A stretch of 11,900 nucleotides of DNA, taken from assembly GCF_000208925.1 (NCBI RefSeq), contig NW_001915173.1, positions 1-11,900 on the forward strand, written 5' to 3'. Below the pieces are notes generated by a model. That model did not search any database and was not told the DNA's origin. It saw nothing but the letters and a program-made list of their open reading frames with translations. A program made the position numbers and the translations under genes. The DNA is from Entamoeba histolytica HM-1:IMSS (taxonomy: Eukaryota > Evosea > Mastigamoebida > Endamoebidae). Positions 1 to 8,030 of the stretch are shown here, one piece after another; the stretch's first letter is position 1; each line of letters starts with the position of its first letter.

Positions 1-483
1 TTTTTAATAATAATTTTCAAAAGCTAATTCTATCGTCATTATCATGAAAATTATCCATTACTTAATATTTATCATTCTCTTGAATATCACTCATTTTAAA
101 TAAACAAAATCATGAACTTTTATGAATGAAGATATTATCCTTTATTTACTTAATAATACATTAATCTGTATTTTGTTAAAAGAATATTATTTTTTAATTA
201 AATTGATATTAATCAATAATCCATTCATTAAACAAACCTTATATTATTCTCTCAATTTTTCAATAAGATTGAAATACATATAATTCTATCTTTTTGTTGT
301 AATGATAAATTGAGAATAAACCATCAAAAGAAAAGACATTCTTTCTTTTTTTATGAACAATCAAAGAGTCATCATCATTGTTTCATTCATGGAATTTATA
401 TGCAATACTTTCTTTTTTACAAATGGAATAACTCATTTTTATGAGTTTTTTAATAAACCCAAATAAAATTAATCAAATTCAAT
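1..483. other. A/T-rich intergenic stretch, no gene seen
   Basis: Almost entirely A/T runs with frequent stops in all frames. I see no protein-like segment, RNA gene or ordered repeat. Its right end (about 450-483) is the 3' flank of the lysozyme fragment on the minus strand and holds a TTGATTAATTTT-like stretch just after that stop. This resembles the short TAATT-type 3'-end signal described for Entamoeba, but in such A/T-rich DNA the match means little. Confidence 0.6.
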
Positions 484-744
484 TTATGGCTTGTAATTAT
501 AATCAACATCATGTGAACAAGCAGTCATATCTCCATTGTATTGTTTCATTGTTGGACGACTCCATCCACCGAATGGAGTGAAATCACCAAAACTATCCCA
601 ACTATCATAATGAGCATACCACAAAGGATATTCATCAGCATATTTAAAAGTATAGTCAAGTCCAAAGATTTGATCCCAATTATTATAATTTGTATAAATA
701 CCAGCCTTAAATCCAATTGCTCTTTGTTGGTTGATTATTATCAT
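484..744 (-). pseudogene. GH25-type lysozyme, C-terminal fragment (5'-truncated relic)
   Basis: GH25 (Chalaropsis-type) muramidases cleave the glycan strands of bacterial peptidoglycan. In phagotrophic amoebae they are secreted or vacuolar enzymes that digest ingested bacteria. The 86-aa product carries the end of such a domain: GIYTNYNNW at about residues 15-23, LWYAHYD at 41-47, FGGW at 58-61, then KQYNGD (67-72) and DVDYN (79-83). The last pair fits the family's closing pattern of a Gln-Tyr strand followed by a VDxN end. GH25 domains are usually about 180-210 aa, so roughly 120 residues are missing, including the N-terminal signal peptide and the catalytic Asp/Glu residues. The reading frame closes with a TAA about 10 codons upstream of the first ATG. 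The next 750 bases upstream hold no lysozyme-like sequence and no GTTTGT-type Entamoeba 5' splice site that I could find. A truncated pseudogene is therefore the best reading. An unusual split gene with a distant exon is less likely. Confidence 0.72.
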
Positions 745-1501
745 TTTAAAGAGATGAGTGTGTATTATCTTTGGTTAATTAGTATGAATAGAGATTATTG
801 ATTTATGTACAATATTTATAGAGTAACTTCATTTTGATAATATTCAAATATTATTTATTCTTAATAAAATGAAATTAGATATAAAAATTAATAAATATTA
901 TTTATTTTTAACTTTAACGACTATACTATTATCTTATCATACTTATTTATATATTCATTAATAATTAAATTGTTTCAATTATTTATTGGATTATTTCGTT
1001 ATAAATTGATTCCTTTATATATAGATAATAAAATTCATAAACTAGTTAAAAGACACAGTCAAATGTTATTTACTTAGAAGTGAGTTACATTTAATATATA
1101 GTAAATAATTCTAATGAATTGTAATAATGAATATTATTAAAAGTTGAATTATTTCAAACTATGAATCTTAATAAAGACAATTAGATATTTAATTCAATAA
1201 AAAAAAAGAATTGTTTACTTAGAATGAATGAGGGAAGTAAGAGTGTTTGAATAAAAAAAAAAACAAAAATAGAAATGTATATTAAATATTAAAAGTATCA
1301 ACTTTGCTTTAATGTTGATTAAAAGCAATGATTTATTTTTTCAAGTATTTGAATAAATCAATATTAATATTAAAGATATACGAAAAATGGTATGAAACAT
1401 TGAATTTTTTTTTCAAATAAAAACAATAGCAAAATTACTAATTTATAAATAAAATGATTTTAAATTAAATTTTTGTATAATATTTTTAAAAGAGAAAGAA
1501 G
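745..1501. other. A/T-rich intergenic stretch, no gene seen
   Basis: The expected missing N-terminal part of the lysozyme would lie here on the minus strand, but the stretch is low-complexity A/T with dense stops and no recognisable GH25 segment. On the right it forms the 3' flank of the 1502-3169 gene. Immediately after that stop the minus strand reads a pyrimidine-rich tract (about 1480-1501), as is common downstream of Entamoeba genes. Confidence 0.55.
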
Positions 1502-3169
1502 TTATTCATCAAAAGTAAGTAAATCGTCAATAAAATCACCATCTAATATTAATGACTTAATCCCAACAAAGTAATCTCCCATATCTGATCTGAATTGGTT
1601 AATATCTATATTATCATGGTTATTAACCCAAATAGTTAATTGGTTAATTGATGATGGTAAATCTATTTTGTTAAGATAATACTTCTTTCTTTTTACGAAA
1701 AGTACAAAAAATAATTCTTTTAATTGAGTTGTTTTAGTTAAAGAAATTGATTCAACAATTCCACAACTAATTTGAGTAACAGTTTTAGGAATCATTGAAT
1801 CAATAAGATAAGATAAATTTCCTAAAGATAATGATTGTAAATAACAATTATTAATTCCATTGTCAAGAAGATAAGGAGTAGTAAGTGAAGTTAAAGAAGA
1901 AGGGAAAATAAGTTTTCCAGGTAATTGAGGAAGAGAAAGTTCTTTTAATCCTGAGTTAAGAATAACTTCTTTTTTAAATTTATTTTTAATTACAAGTTTA
2001 GTTAATGTAGTTGGTGAAATAAATTTACAAAGAACTTTATCTAATTTTAATTCTTGAAGGTATTTCATTTTGTCAATAAAAGGCATGAATTGAAAAACTC
2101 TTAATGAAGTTACTTTAACTGTATCTATATTGGGAATTAAAAGGTCTACAAGAAGACCAGTGATTTTAAGTCTTTTTAAACAATTAGGAAGAGTATATGA
2201 CTTAGCTTTTTGACAAATTTCAAGAGAAGTTAAACAATTAAATGGGGTTAAATCAACATTAAGTTCAGCACATCCAAAATATTCATTAGTAAGAGATCCA
2301 AATGCTAATTTTAATTTTGTTGGTAAATATTTTTCATTAAACCATTCTTGATGTTTAGTAATAACAGACTTTGAATAATCAAATTGACTTGATGACTCTA
2401 TAGGGAAAAATGGATAACATTCAATTGGATAAAGACGAGTATTTTTAACAAAGAAATGATACAATGGAAATGTTTTAATAATAGTATCAATTGTAATTGA
2501 TTTATCTTTATCAGTTAATGAATAATGTCCCCACTTATTCTTATCTCCAAAAATAACACTAACTCTGAATGAACCTTTTCTAATAATCTGTAATATATCT
2601 TTAAGACATAACCATGAAGTTTCACTTTCAACAAAAATAATAAGATGATTTAAATTTTGCATTTTTAATATTGTCTCATTAATACAATCTGCTTCAACTT
2701 GAAGAGTATTTGCTTTTTGATATCCAGAATAATCAAATCCTTCCAATTGATTATTTGAAATGATTTGATTCATTTTGATTGATGTAAGTTTACTTCCCCA
2801 TTTTTGTGTTATTTTTTCTAGACTAAAACAATTATTAAAATTTACTCTAATTCTTTCAACTTTATTAAATTGTTCTTCTGTTAAACTTGTTAATTGTTTT
2901 GGATGTAATTGAAGTGTTTCAATATTTGGAAAGTATAAAAACAATTTATCAATAAATGAACGAACGTGGTCATTTGAATTAACAATAAAATATGAATAAT
3001 AAACATTGTTTCTAACAACACTATAATCAAACAAAGGATTTACTCTAAGTCCAATACCTGACTCTTGACATTTTTTAGAGACTTGAAAAAAATGAGTGAC
3101 TGTTCTAAAGTCTTGAATGTATAGAAGTACATTCATCATAAATGGAAGTTCTAACTTTACTTTGCTCAT
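1502..3169 (-). CDS. F-box-like / leucine-rich-repeat protein, 555 aa
   Basis: I predict a soluble protein-interaction protein. The start is the ATG at 3167-3169 (MSKVKLELPF). The frame runs about ten codons further upstream but contains only a TTG there, which is not credible as a eukaryotic start. Residues about 8-40 (ELPFMMNVLLYIQDF...FFQVSKKCQES) resemble an F-box: an L-P start, a hydrophobic NVLLY helix, then a QVSKKC segment. They are followed by RVNP and FPNIETLQL. From about residue 300 to 530 there are irregular LRR-like units: DLTPF..LTSLEI, LPNCLKRLKI, LQELKL, LTKLVI, LKELSLPQL, FPSSLTSLTT, LQSLSLG, IPKTVTQI, LPSSINQLTI. No signal peptide or membrane segment is seen. The same layout occurs in the 6093-7742 gene, including the DLTPF motif, so the two are paralogues of a large Entamoeba family generally annotated only as LRR-containing or hypothetical. 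A role as a substrate adaptor of an SCF-type ubiquitin ligase is an inference from the F-box likeness and is unproven. The frame is complete, ending in TAA. Confidence 0.9.
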   Translation of the reverse strand: MSKVKLELPFMMNVLLYIQDFRTVTHFFQVSKKCQESGIGLRVNPLFDYSVVRNNVYYSYFIVNSNDHVRSFIDKLFLYFPNIETLQLHPKQLTSLTEEQFNKVERIRVNFNNCFSLEKITQKWGSKLTSIKMNQIISNNQLEGFDYSGYQKANTLQVEADCINETILKMQNLNHLIIFVESETSWLCLKDILQIIRKGSFRVSVIFGDKNKWGHYSLTDKDKSITIDTIIKTFPLYHFFVKNTRLYPIECYPFFPIESSSQFDYSKSVITKHQEWFNEKYLPTKLKLAFGSLTNEYFGCAELNVDLTPFNCLTSLEICQKAKSYTLPNCLKRLKITGLLVDLLIPNIDTVKVTSLRVFQFMPFIDKMKYLQELKLDKVLCKFISPTTLTKLVIKNKFKKEVILNSGLKELSLPQLPGKLIFPSSLTSLTTPYLLDNGINNCYLQSLSLGNLSYLIDSMIPKTVTQISCGIVESISLTKTTQLKELFFVLFVKRKKYYLNKIDLPSSINQLTIWVNNHDNIDINQFRSDMGDYFVGIKSLILDGDFIDDLLTFDE

Positions 3170-3351
3170 ACCTTTTTTATTATTGAGTTTTTCTTTCAAT
3201 CTTTTTTATTGATTTACTATTACTTTAGTGAAAAAAAAATAATAAGATTATTATGAAAAGACAATTTTTGATAAAAAATCTTTACATCAAAATTAATATA
3301 TTTTTTTAATATGAAAAGAAAACCAACTGTGTCATTCAAAAAGAAAGTAAA

Positions 3352-4134
3352 TCAAGCACTTTTAGAACCAAGCCTCTTTTTACAATTTGGACAGAAATGG
3401 ACTGCGTTTTTGAAATTTCGCATACAGCAGAAAATAAGACCACAACAACAAAATCCAAGCAATGTAAAAATACAACACATAAGGCATGCCATACCTCCAG
3501 CTTCATACTTTACAACTGTTGTAACTGTCATATTACAACGAGGACAAAATGCTTGTTGTGGATCTCTTCCAAATGGGAGTTGGGTTTGTGGTGATGCTCC
3601 TGTTCCTTGTGTTTGAACAACAACAATTGGTTGTTGTGCTGGCTGACCCATTGGTGATGGTTGTGCATACCCTGGAGCTTGGTTATACATTGGTTGTGTT
3701 GGTTGTGGATACATTGGTTGTGCTGGTTGACCCATTGGAGTTGATTGGTCATACATTGGCTGATTGTACATTGGTTGTGCGTACATTGGTTGTTGTACAT
3801 TTGGATTAACTGGTTGTTGTACATTTGGATTAACTGGTTGTTGTACATTTGGATTAACTGGTTGTTGAACTTCAGAAGTAGGTTGAACAACTTCTGGTTG
3901 AGGTGCTTGATTTTCTGTAGGTTGAACAGTTTCTTGTTGTGTGGGTTGTTGTACATTTGGATCAACTAATTGTTGTTGAACTTCAGAAGTAGGTTGAACA
4001 GTTTCTGGTTGAGGTGCTTGGTTAACTTCTGGAACAGGTTGTTGTTCTGTTTCTTGAGGTTGTTGGTTAACTTCTGGAACAGGTTGTTGGTTAGCGTCAG
4101 GAGCATCAGGGACTTGATAGGTTGAATCAGTCAT
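3352..4134 (-). CDS. LITAF-domain (zf-LITAF-like) protein with Pro/Gln-rich repeats, 260 aa
   Basis: LITAF/SIMPLE proteins are monotopic, zinc-binding proteins of the cytosolic face of late endosomes and lysosomes in other eukaryotes. The C-terminal 65 residues show the full domain: CPRC at 197-200, a hydrophobic cysteine-rich segment at about 214-238 (GMACLMCCIF...GLIFCC), then HFCPNC at 246-251. The two Cys pairs would bind one zinc ion while the hydrophobic segment dips into the membrane; the many cysteines could be lipidated (inference). Residues 1-190 are disordered-looking and rich in P, Q, V and N. They include two VPEVNQ units, a duplicated APQPE.VQPTSEVQQ block, three perfect QQPVNPNV units (about 91-114) and a run of QPMY units (about 115-150). 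No PSAP or PPxY ESCRT/Nedd4-binding motif is visible, unlike in the human protein. The ATG at 4132-4134 is the first in frame and TGA ends the gene. The next gene on the same strand starts about 180 bases downstream, with room for its own promoter. Confidence 0.93.
   Translation of the reverse strand: MTDSTYQVPDAPDANQQPVPEVNQQPQETEQQPVPEVNQAPQPETVQPTSEVQQQLVDPNVQQPTQQETVQPTENQAPQPEVVQPTSEVQQPVNPNVQQPVNPNVQQPVNPNVQQPMYAQPMYNQPMYDQSTPMGQPAQPMYPQPTQPMYNQAPGYAQPSPMGQPAQQPIVVVQTQGTGASPQTQLPFGRDPQQAFCPRCNMTVTTVVKYEAGGMACLMCCIFTLLGFCCCGLIFCCMRNFKNAVHFCPNCKKRLGSKSA
3791..3862. repeat. Three perfect 24-bp tandem repeats inside the LITAF-protein gene
   Basis: The 24-bp unit, which on the + strand begins TGTTGTACATTTGGATTAAC, occurs three times head to tail at 3791-3814, 3815-3838 and 3839-3862. 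It encodes three copies of an eight-residue QQPVNPNV unit. A related but diverged copy lies at about 3947-3967, where the protein reads VDPNVQQ. Identical third-codon positions across the three copies point to recent tandem duplication, and the copy number is a likely strain polymorphism. Confidence 0.95.
3861..4020. repeat. Near-identical 49-bp direct repeat in the LITAF-protein gene
   Basis: A 49-bp stretch beginning GTTGTTGAACTTCAGAAGTA occurs at 3861-3909 and again at 3972-4020, 111 bases (37 codons) apart and in the same reading frame, with only a couple of base differences. It encodes the repeated NQAPQPE.VQPTSEVQQ segment. Together with the 24-bp units it shows that most of the N-terminal half of the protein grew by in-frame duplication. 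A further short pair, GTTAACTTCTGGAACAGGTT, lies at 4021-4040 and again at about 4066-4085. Confidence 0.85.
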
Positions 4135-4185
4135 TAAATAAATAAGGAGTTAATGAGATAAGATAGAGTCTCAATAAATAAAGTA

Positions 4186-4195
4186 CTTTAAAAAT
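4186..4195 (-). promoter_or_regulatory. Possible TATA-like element of the LITAF-protein gene
   Basis: On the minus strand this reads TATTTTTAAAG within a context ending GTAC, close to the Entamoeba TATA-like consensus GTATTTAAA(G/C). It lies about 52-61 bases upstream of the ATG. That fits a TATA box about 30 bases before transcription start followed by a short 5' leader, as described for E. histolytica. No convincing GAAC element (AATGAACT) was found nearby. In DNA this A/T-rich, chance matches are common. Confidence 0.35.
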
Positions 4196-4860
4196 AAACA
4201 ACCATTAAATTTCTTGTGATATGGAAATGGGGTAATTTTGTCTCAACAAAAAGGGTTAATGTTTATGTATAATTTAAAATATTATTATAATTAAAAAGTT
4301 ATTTAATTATTATTCTTTTTATATGATTTTTCATTTTCCTGTTTGTTTATTTGTTAAAAAAAAAATAAGTTTTTATAAAAAAAGGATTATATTTTCCAAA
4401 AAAATTGAAAAGTAAAAAAAAGAATGATTTAATGTCAGTGATATTGTTATTGAATTTTAGTTTTTATAAAAATATTGTCTTATATTCATTATTCCTCTTT
4501 AAGTTTTTATCATTTTTGTTGGAAGAAAGGAGTTTTTAAAAAATTGAAGAATGAAAATCAGAAATATTATACACAACATTAAAATCAATCAAACATTGAA
4601 GAATCAAATTATTTATTTCATTATTATTTTGTTTTTGATGAAATAATACCAATTCAATACTTATGGTTATTATTTATTAATATTTGTTATAATTATTATT
4701 AATGAAGTATTTATTATGAAGGAGTATTGTTAAATAATCAACATTCAAGTATATTTAATAATGTTGGTTTTGAATTAAACATATTGATATTGTCAAGATA
4801 AAGTGATAAGTGAATAATAATAATCAATAAGATAAAATAGAGTCATAATATTCTTAACAT

Positions 4861-5040
4861 AGTCAACATAAAATAATAAAATAAAAGAATATAAAATCAA
4901 AATTAAATAAAAATTTAAATGAAGAGAATATTTGAGTTGATAATGATAGTTGAAAAAAAAATAATTCACAAGAAATAAAACATGGTGAAGAAAGTGAAAC
5001 GTTCATTTCTCAATATGATGAAAATCTAATTATTAAATAA
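4861..5040 (+). pseudogene. Possible decayed coding relic (weak)
   Basis: One + strand frame reads through this stretch as a charged, plausible protein sequence interrupted by a TAA and two TGA codons. After the second TGA (4951-4953) it gives an open run of about 28 codons containing SQEIKHGEESETFISQYDEN and ending in TAA at 5038-5040. The mix of E, S, T, F, Q and D codons with GGT and ACG is richer than the surrounding A/T noise, which is why I note it. I recognise no family. Chance reading of A-rich DNA remains a real alternative. Confidence 0.22.
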
Positions 5041-5352
5041 ATCATAATTAATTAATTTTTGTTTTTATTTAATTTAAACTTTTTACTATTTTTGTATATA
5101 CAATTATACCCTTATTTTTCAATGAGGAATTAATATTTCTATCGTTTTTTTTTTTTCTTTTTGGAAGGTGTGTATTTTTTCAAAAATATAGTTTTTTTGG
5201 TTTTACTTATAAAATAAATTTTGATTTATTACTTTGTAATAACAATTTGGATATTTGAAAAAATTATTAAAAAGTATCGCTTTGTGAATTATTTTATTTA
5301 GTTTTTTTATGTATTTTTTCGTGATTATTGAAATGGTTATTTAAATATTCAG

Positions 5353-5580
5353 ATGAAAAACTTAATTAAAAAGTTATTGGATAAAAAAGTTAAAGATTTA
5401 CTTAAGTAACAGAGACAACAGAGTTAGAATGCTCTTTTACAGGAAAGTATAGTAACAATAATTTGAAGGAGTATGAAAAGAGCCAAAAAACAAGAAAAAA
5501 GAAACAGGTTATTTAAATAATAATTAAGAATTAGTTTGGGAATGAGAAATAATATAAAATAAAAAAAAAGTTGAGAAGAT
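5353..5580 (+). pseudogene. Possible decayed basic-protein relic (weak)
   Basis: A single + strand frame begins with ATG at 5353 and encodes a short Lys/Leu-rich helix (KNLIKKLLDKKVKDLLK). It is then cut by TAA, TAG, TGA and TAA codons, yet in between keeps protein-like segments: QRQQS, NALLQESIVTII and MKRAKKQEKRNRLFK. The local G+C is higher than in the flanks around 5405-5515. This pattern, nonsense codons with the frame preserved, would fit an old pseudogene of a basic helical protein. I recognise no family, and no homology can be tested here. Confidence 0.25.
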
Positions 5581-6092
5581 GTAATGATGAAAATTAATAA
5601 ATATTTTTTTGTAGACTTTAATAAAAATAAAAAGAAAGAAGCATAAAAGATATGACAAATAACATTATTACTTAATAAGAGAAAATTTAATTGAAATTTG
5701 TTAAACTGAAAAAGAAATTAAGTATTTTATTAAATACTGAAATATATCCATTTTGAAAGGTATTTTAATTAAACAAATGGGAAACAAAAAAAGAATGAAA
5801 GAAAGGATAACAAATTGATAACATTAATAGAGAAAATTAAAGTAGAAAATATTATATTTTGTATATTAAAGAAGAAACAAAGAAATAAATAACAAAAGGA
5901 TAATAAAAAGATATTAGGAAATATTATATTATCAATCTAATCACAAAGAAAAGCAAAGAAAGAATAAACAAATAAATTATAATTATTCAACAAAATTTAA
6001 AAAAAGAGAATGATAATTATTAATTAAATATTAAACTGTTTAAAATTCAAAACAATAAAATCAATATTAATTCAATAGTAAAAAAAGTATTA

Positions 6093-7742
6093 TCAATGTT
6101 TAATAAGTTGTTCATTATTTTTCAAATTTTTAATATTCCATTTTTTCACTTTTGTTTTTGGTCCTAAACAAAGCATTATTTCATTTGTATTTATTTCAGT
6201 AATTTGTGAGTTTTTATACGTTAAATATCTAATAACATCACACGTTATTGTATTTATTGTACAACTATATAAATCAATACTATGACAAATTCCATATATA
6301 CTTAAAGTATTACAATCAACATTAGTTAACTTAATTGAATTACATTTTAATTTTAAATAATCAAATTGGCAATTTTGTAAATTAATATAACTAAAAGGAA
6401 ATTCACAAAAATCAATTTCTTTTCCTTCATAATTCCAAAGTTCCATATTTTTATTTCTTAAAGTAAAATATTGAATATCATTTAAAATAGTTTCTTTATC
6501 ATTATATTTAAAATTGATTGTTTGTAAATTGTTATTGTTTTCAACATTTATAAAATTATTACAAGAATTTATTATTGCTGAAGTAATTTGATTTGTATCA
6601 ATATAAATGTTATTTTCTTTAAGTAATATACCATTATGATACCATTTTATTTCTTGAATACAACTAATTGCAATTTTTTTTAATTTATCATCATTTATGT
6701 CAATTGATTTTCCTTGATAATTATTTAATATTAATTTTTGTAAATAACATTTTGAAATGTCAATTGATGCTTTACAGTGTTTAATAGTTAATGATTTTAA
6801 ATTAGTTGGAATAACAATAATAAGACTTTGTTTTTCAACTTTTTGTATTGTTAATGATTCAATAACAAATGGTGTTAAATCAATTCTATTTACTTCATAG
6901 TCATTTAAAATATTTTCAATAATAACATTTTGTATATTATTTTTATTAATTATTTCATTAATTTGTTCGATTTTATCTAAAATATCACTTTCAATATAAA
7001 CAGTATTATTATATTTTTTAAAATTATTTAAATATTTATTTTCATATGGTAGTAATGGTAAATAATGTAAACTTATTGTTGATTTATTAAATATTCTAGT
7101 ATAAAATTTACAATTAACAAATTGCTTAAAATCAATTTGTTTTAATAAATTAGTATTTGTAAATCTATATTCATTTAAAATAATAATAAAATTGATTTGT
7201 TTATGTTTATTAACATTAATTTTTTCTAAATATTCTTGAATTTCAAGAATATTACAAATAATAATAACTTTTTTTAATGTTGGTAATTCAATTAATTTTT
7301 TTATTATATTAAAATCAATTGAATGTATAATAACTAATTCTTGTAATTGAATAAAATAATTTGGATGTTTTAATTGAAATTTCATACTAAAATCAATATT
7401 TATTCGTATTTTTCTTATTTTGGAACAAAACCATTTTGTATCAAATACTTTTGTTTGATTTGTTCTTTCATTCCATCCTCCTATTTCAATAAGTGGAATA
7501 TCATTTGCTGTTATTTTGTATAATCGTTCTGAACATCTTCTAACATAAAATGTTTGTAAATTAGGAAATAATGGAATAATTTCATCAAATGAATGATGAA
7601 TTGTTAATTCATATGGATTGACATAAATCGTATTGATTGCTTCTTCACATGATTTACTTACTTGTGCAAATCTCCCTACATCTTTTAATGTTGGTAAATA
7701 CAATAAAACATTCTTTAAAAAAACATTTTCTAAATGAATCAT
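6093..7742 (-). CDS. F-box-like / leucine-rich-repeat protein, 549 aa
   Basis: A paralogue of the 1502-3169 gene with the same order of parts. The N-terminal F-box-like segment (about residues 3-35: HLENVFLKNVLLYLP...FAQVSKSCEE) is followed by VNP and FPNLQTFYV, a long middle region, and irregular LRR-like units from about residue 285 (IDLTPF..ESLTIQK, IPTNLKSLTIKH, LQKLILNN, LKKIAIS, LQTINFK, and others) to about 520. The shared DLTPF start of the repeat region and matching LP.LPYE / YPFFPIE segments support common descent, although the two have diverged far. This copy is richer in Asn, Ile and Lys and uses A/T-ending codons almost exclusively. Its LRR units are less regular, so it may evolve faster or under weaker constraint. 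The start is the ATG at 7740-7742; TGA ends the frame. No signal peptide or membrane segment is visible. Its function is unknown; protein binding, possibly as a ubiquitin-ligase adaptor, is inferred only. Confidence 0.87.
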   Translation of the reverse strand: MIHLENVFLKNVLLYLPTLKDVGRFAQVSKSCEEAINTIYVNPYELTIHHSFDEIIPLFPNLQTFYVRRCSERLYKITANDIPLIEIGGWNERTNQTKVFDTKWFCSKIRKIRINIDFSMKFQLKHPNYFIQLQELVIIHSIDFNIIKKLIELPTLKKVIIICNILEIQEYLEKINVNKHKQINFIIILNEYRFTNTNLLKQIDFKQFVNCKFYTRIFNKSTISLHYLPLLPYENKYLNNFKKYNNTVYIESDILDKIEQINEIINKNNIQNVIIENILNDYEVNRIDLTPFVIESLTIQKVEKQSLIIVIPTNLKSLTIKHCKASIDISKCYLQKLILNNYQGKSIDINDDKLKKIAISCIQEIKWYHNGILLKENNIYIDTNQITSAIINSCNNFINVENNNNLQTINFKYNDKETILNDIQYFTLRNKNMELWNYEGKEIDFCEFPFSYINLQNCQFDYLKLKCNSIKLTNVDCNTLSIYGICHSIDLYSCTINTITCDVIRYLTYKNSQITEINTNEIMLCLGPKTKVKKWNIKNLKNNEQLIKH

Positions 7743-7780
7743 TTTTTGTTGGTATTCTTTTTAGAAGTTCTGTTTTTTAA

Positions 7781-7789
7781 GTTTTAATA
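7781..7789 (-). promoter_or_regulatory. Possible TATA-like element of the 549-aa LRR gene
   Basis: The minus strand reads TATTAAAAC here, about 39-47 bases before the ATG, loosely matching the Entamoeba TATA-like element. A small palindrome, AGAACTTCT (7763-7771), lies between it and the ATG and contains a GAAC core, though not the full AATGAACT element. Both matches are weak because of the base composition. Confidence 0.22.
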
Positions 7790-8030
7790 AAAATGAAGAA
7801 TAATTTCAATATTAGAAATATTTAGTTTTTTTAATAATTTACTGCTTAACTACTAGGAATTTTTTTAACTATTGTAGAAGTAAAATAATATTGTTTTTTA
7901 TTTTTTTGTGATTATATAAATCCATTTGAATGGAAAATCCTTTTCCAATGCAGGAAATACATCAAATTTTAATGCTAAGTGCAATGGTTATTGTATATAA
8001 AGTCTTTGTATATTTTAAATAAAACAAAAC

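Larger units (their letters stand above)
4135..6092. other. Long intergenic stretch without an intact gene
   Basis: Nearly 2 kb of A/T-rich DNA with no long reading frame. The first 100 bases are the upstream region of the LITAF gene; the last 30 or so are the 3' flank of the 6093-7742 gene. From about 4790 to 6060 the + strand is markedly A- and G-rich, unlike the T-rich stretch at about 4220-4660. That half contains two short segments that read like decayed coding sequence (listed separately). I found no tRNA or rRNA, and no clear SINE-like unit sharing its end with the retroelement at the right of the window. Confidence 0.6.

Noticed and set aside
541..801. 86-codon + strand reading frame over the lysozyme fragment
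   Set aside because: It is antisense to the GH25 segment, has no family features, and its composition is what the complement of that gene would give.
3170..3199. Ten-codon upstream extension of the 555-aa LRR protein
   Set aside because: It would have to start at a TTG codon; the paralogue's protein begins at the position matching the downstream ATG.
3791..3862. CRISPR-like array
   Set aside because: The 24-bp units are contiguous with no spacers and keep a reading frame; this is a coding tandem repeat in a eukaryotic genome.
3311..3969. Several + strand and alternative-frame minus-strand reading frames over the LITAF gene
   Set aside because: They arise from the repetitive CAACAA/TTGTTG composition of the gene; only the 260-codon frame has ATG, a complete LITAF domain and in-frame repeat lengths.
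4135..6092. Possible tRNA array or SINE in the long intergenic stretch
   Set aside because: No cloverleaf-like A and B boxes and no unit sharing the LINE 3' end were seen.
8017..8029. Possible target-site duplication: AAATAAAACAAAA here and CAAATAAACAAAA at 11888-11900
   Set aside because: The match is imperfect and low-complexity, and the right-hand copy touches the window edge, so true element ends cannot be shown.
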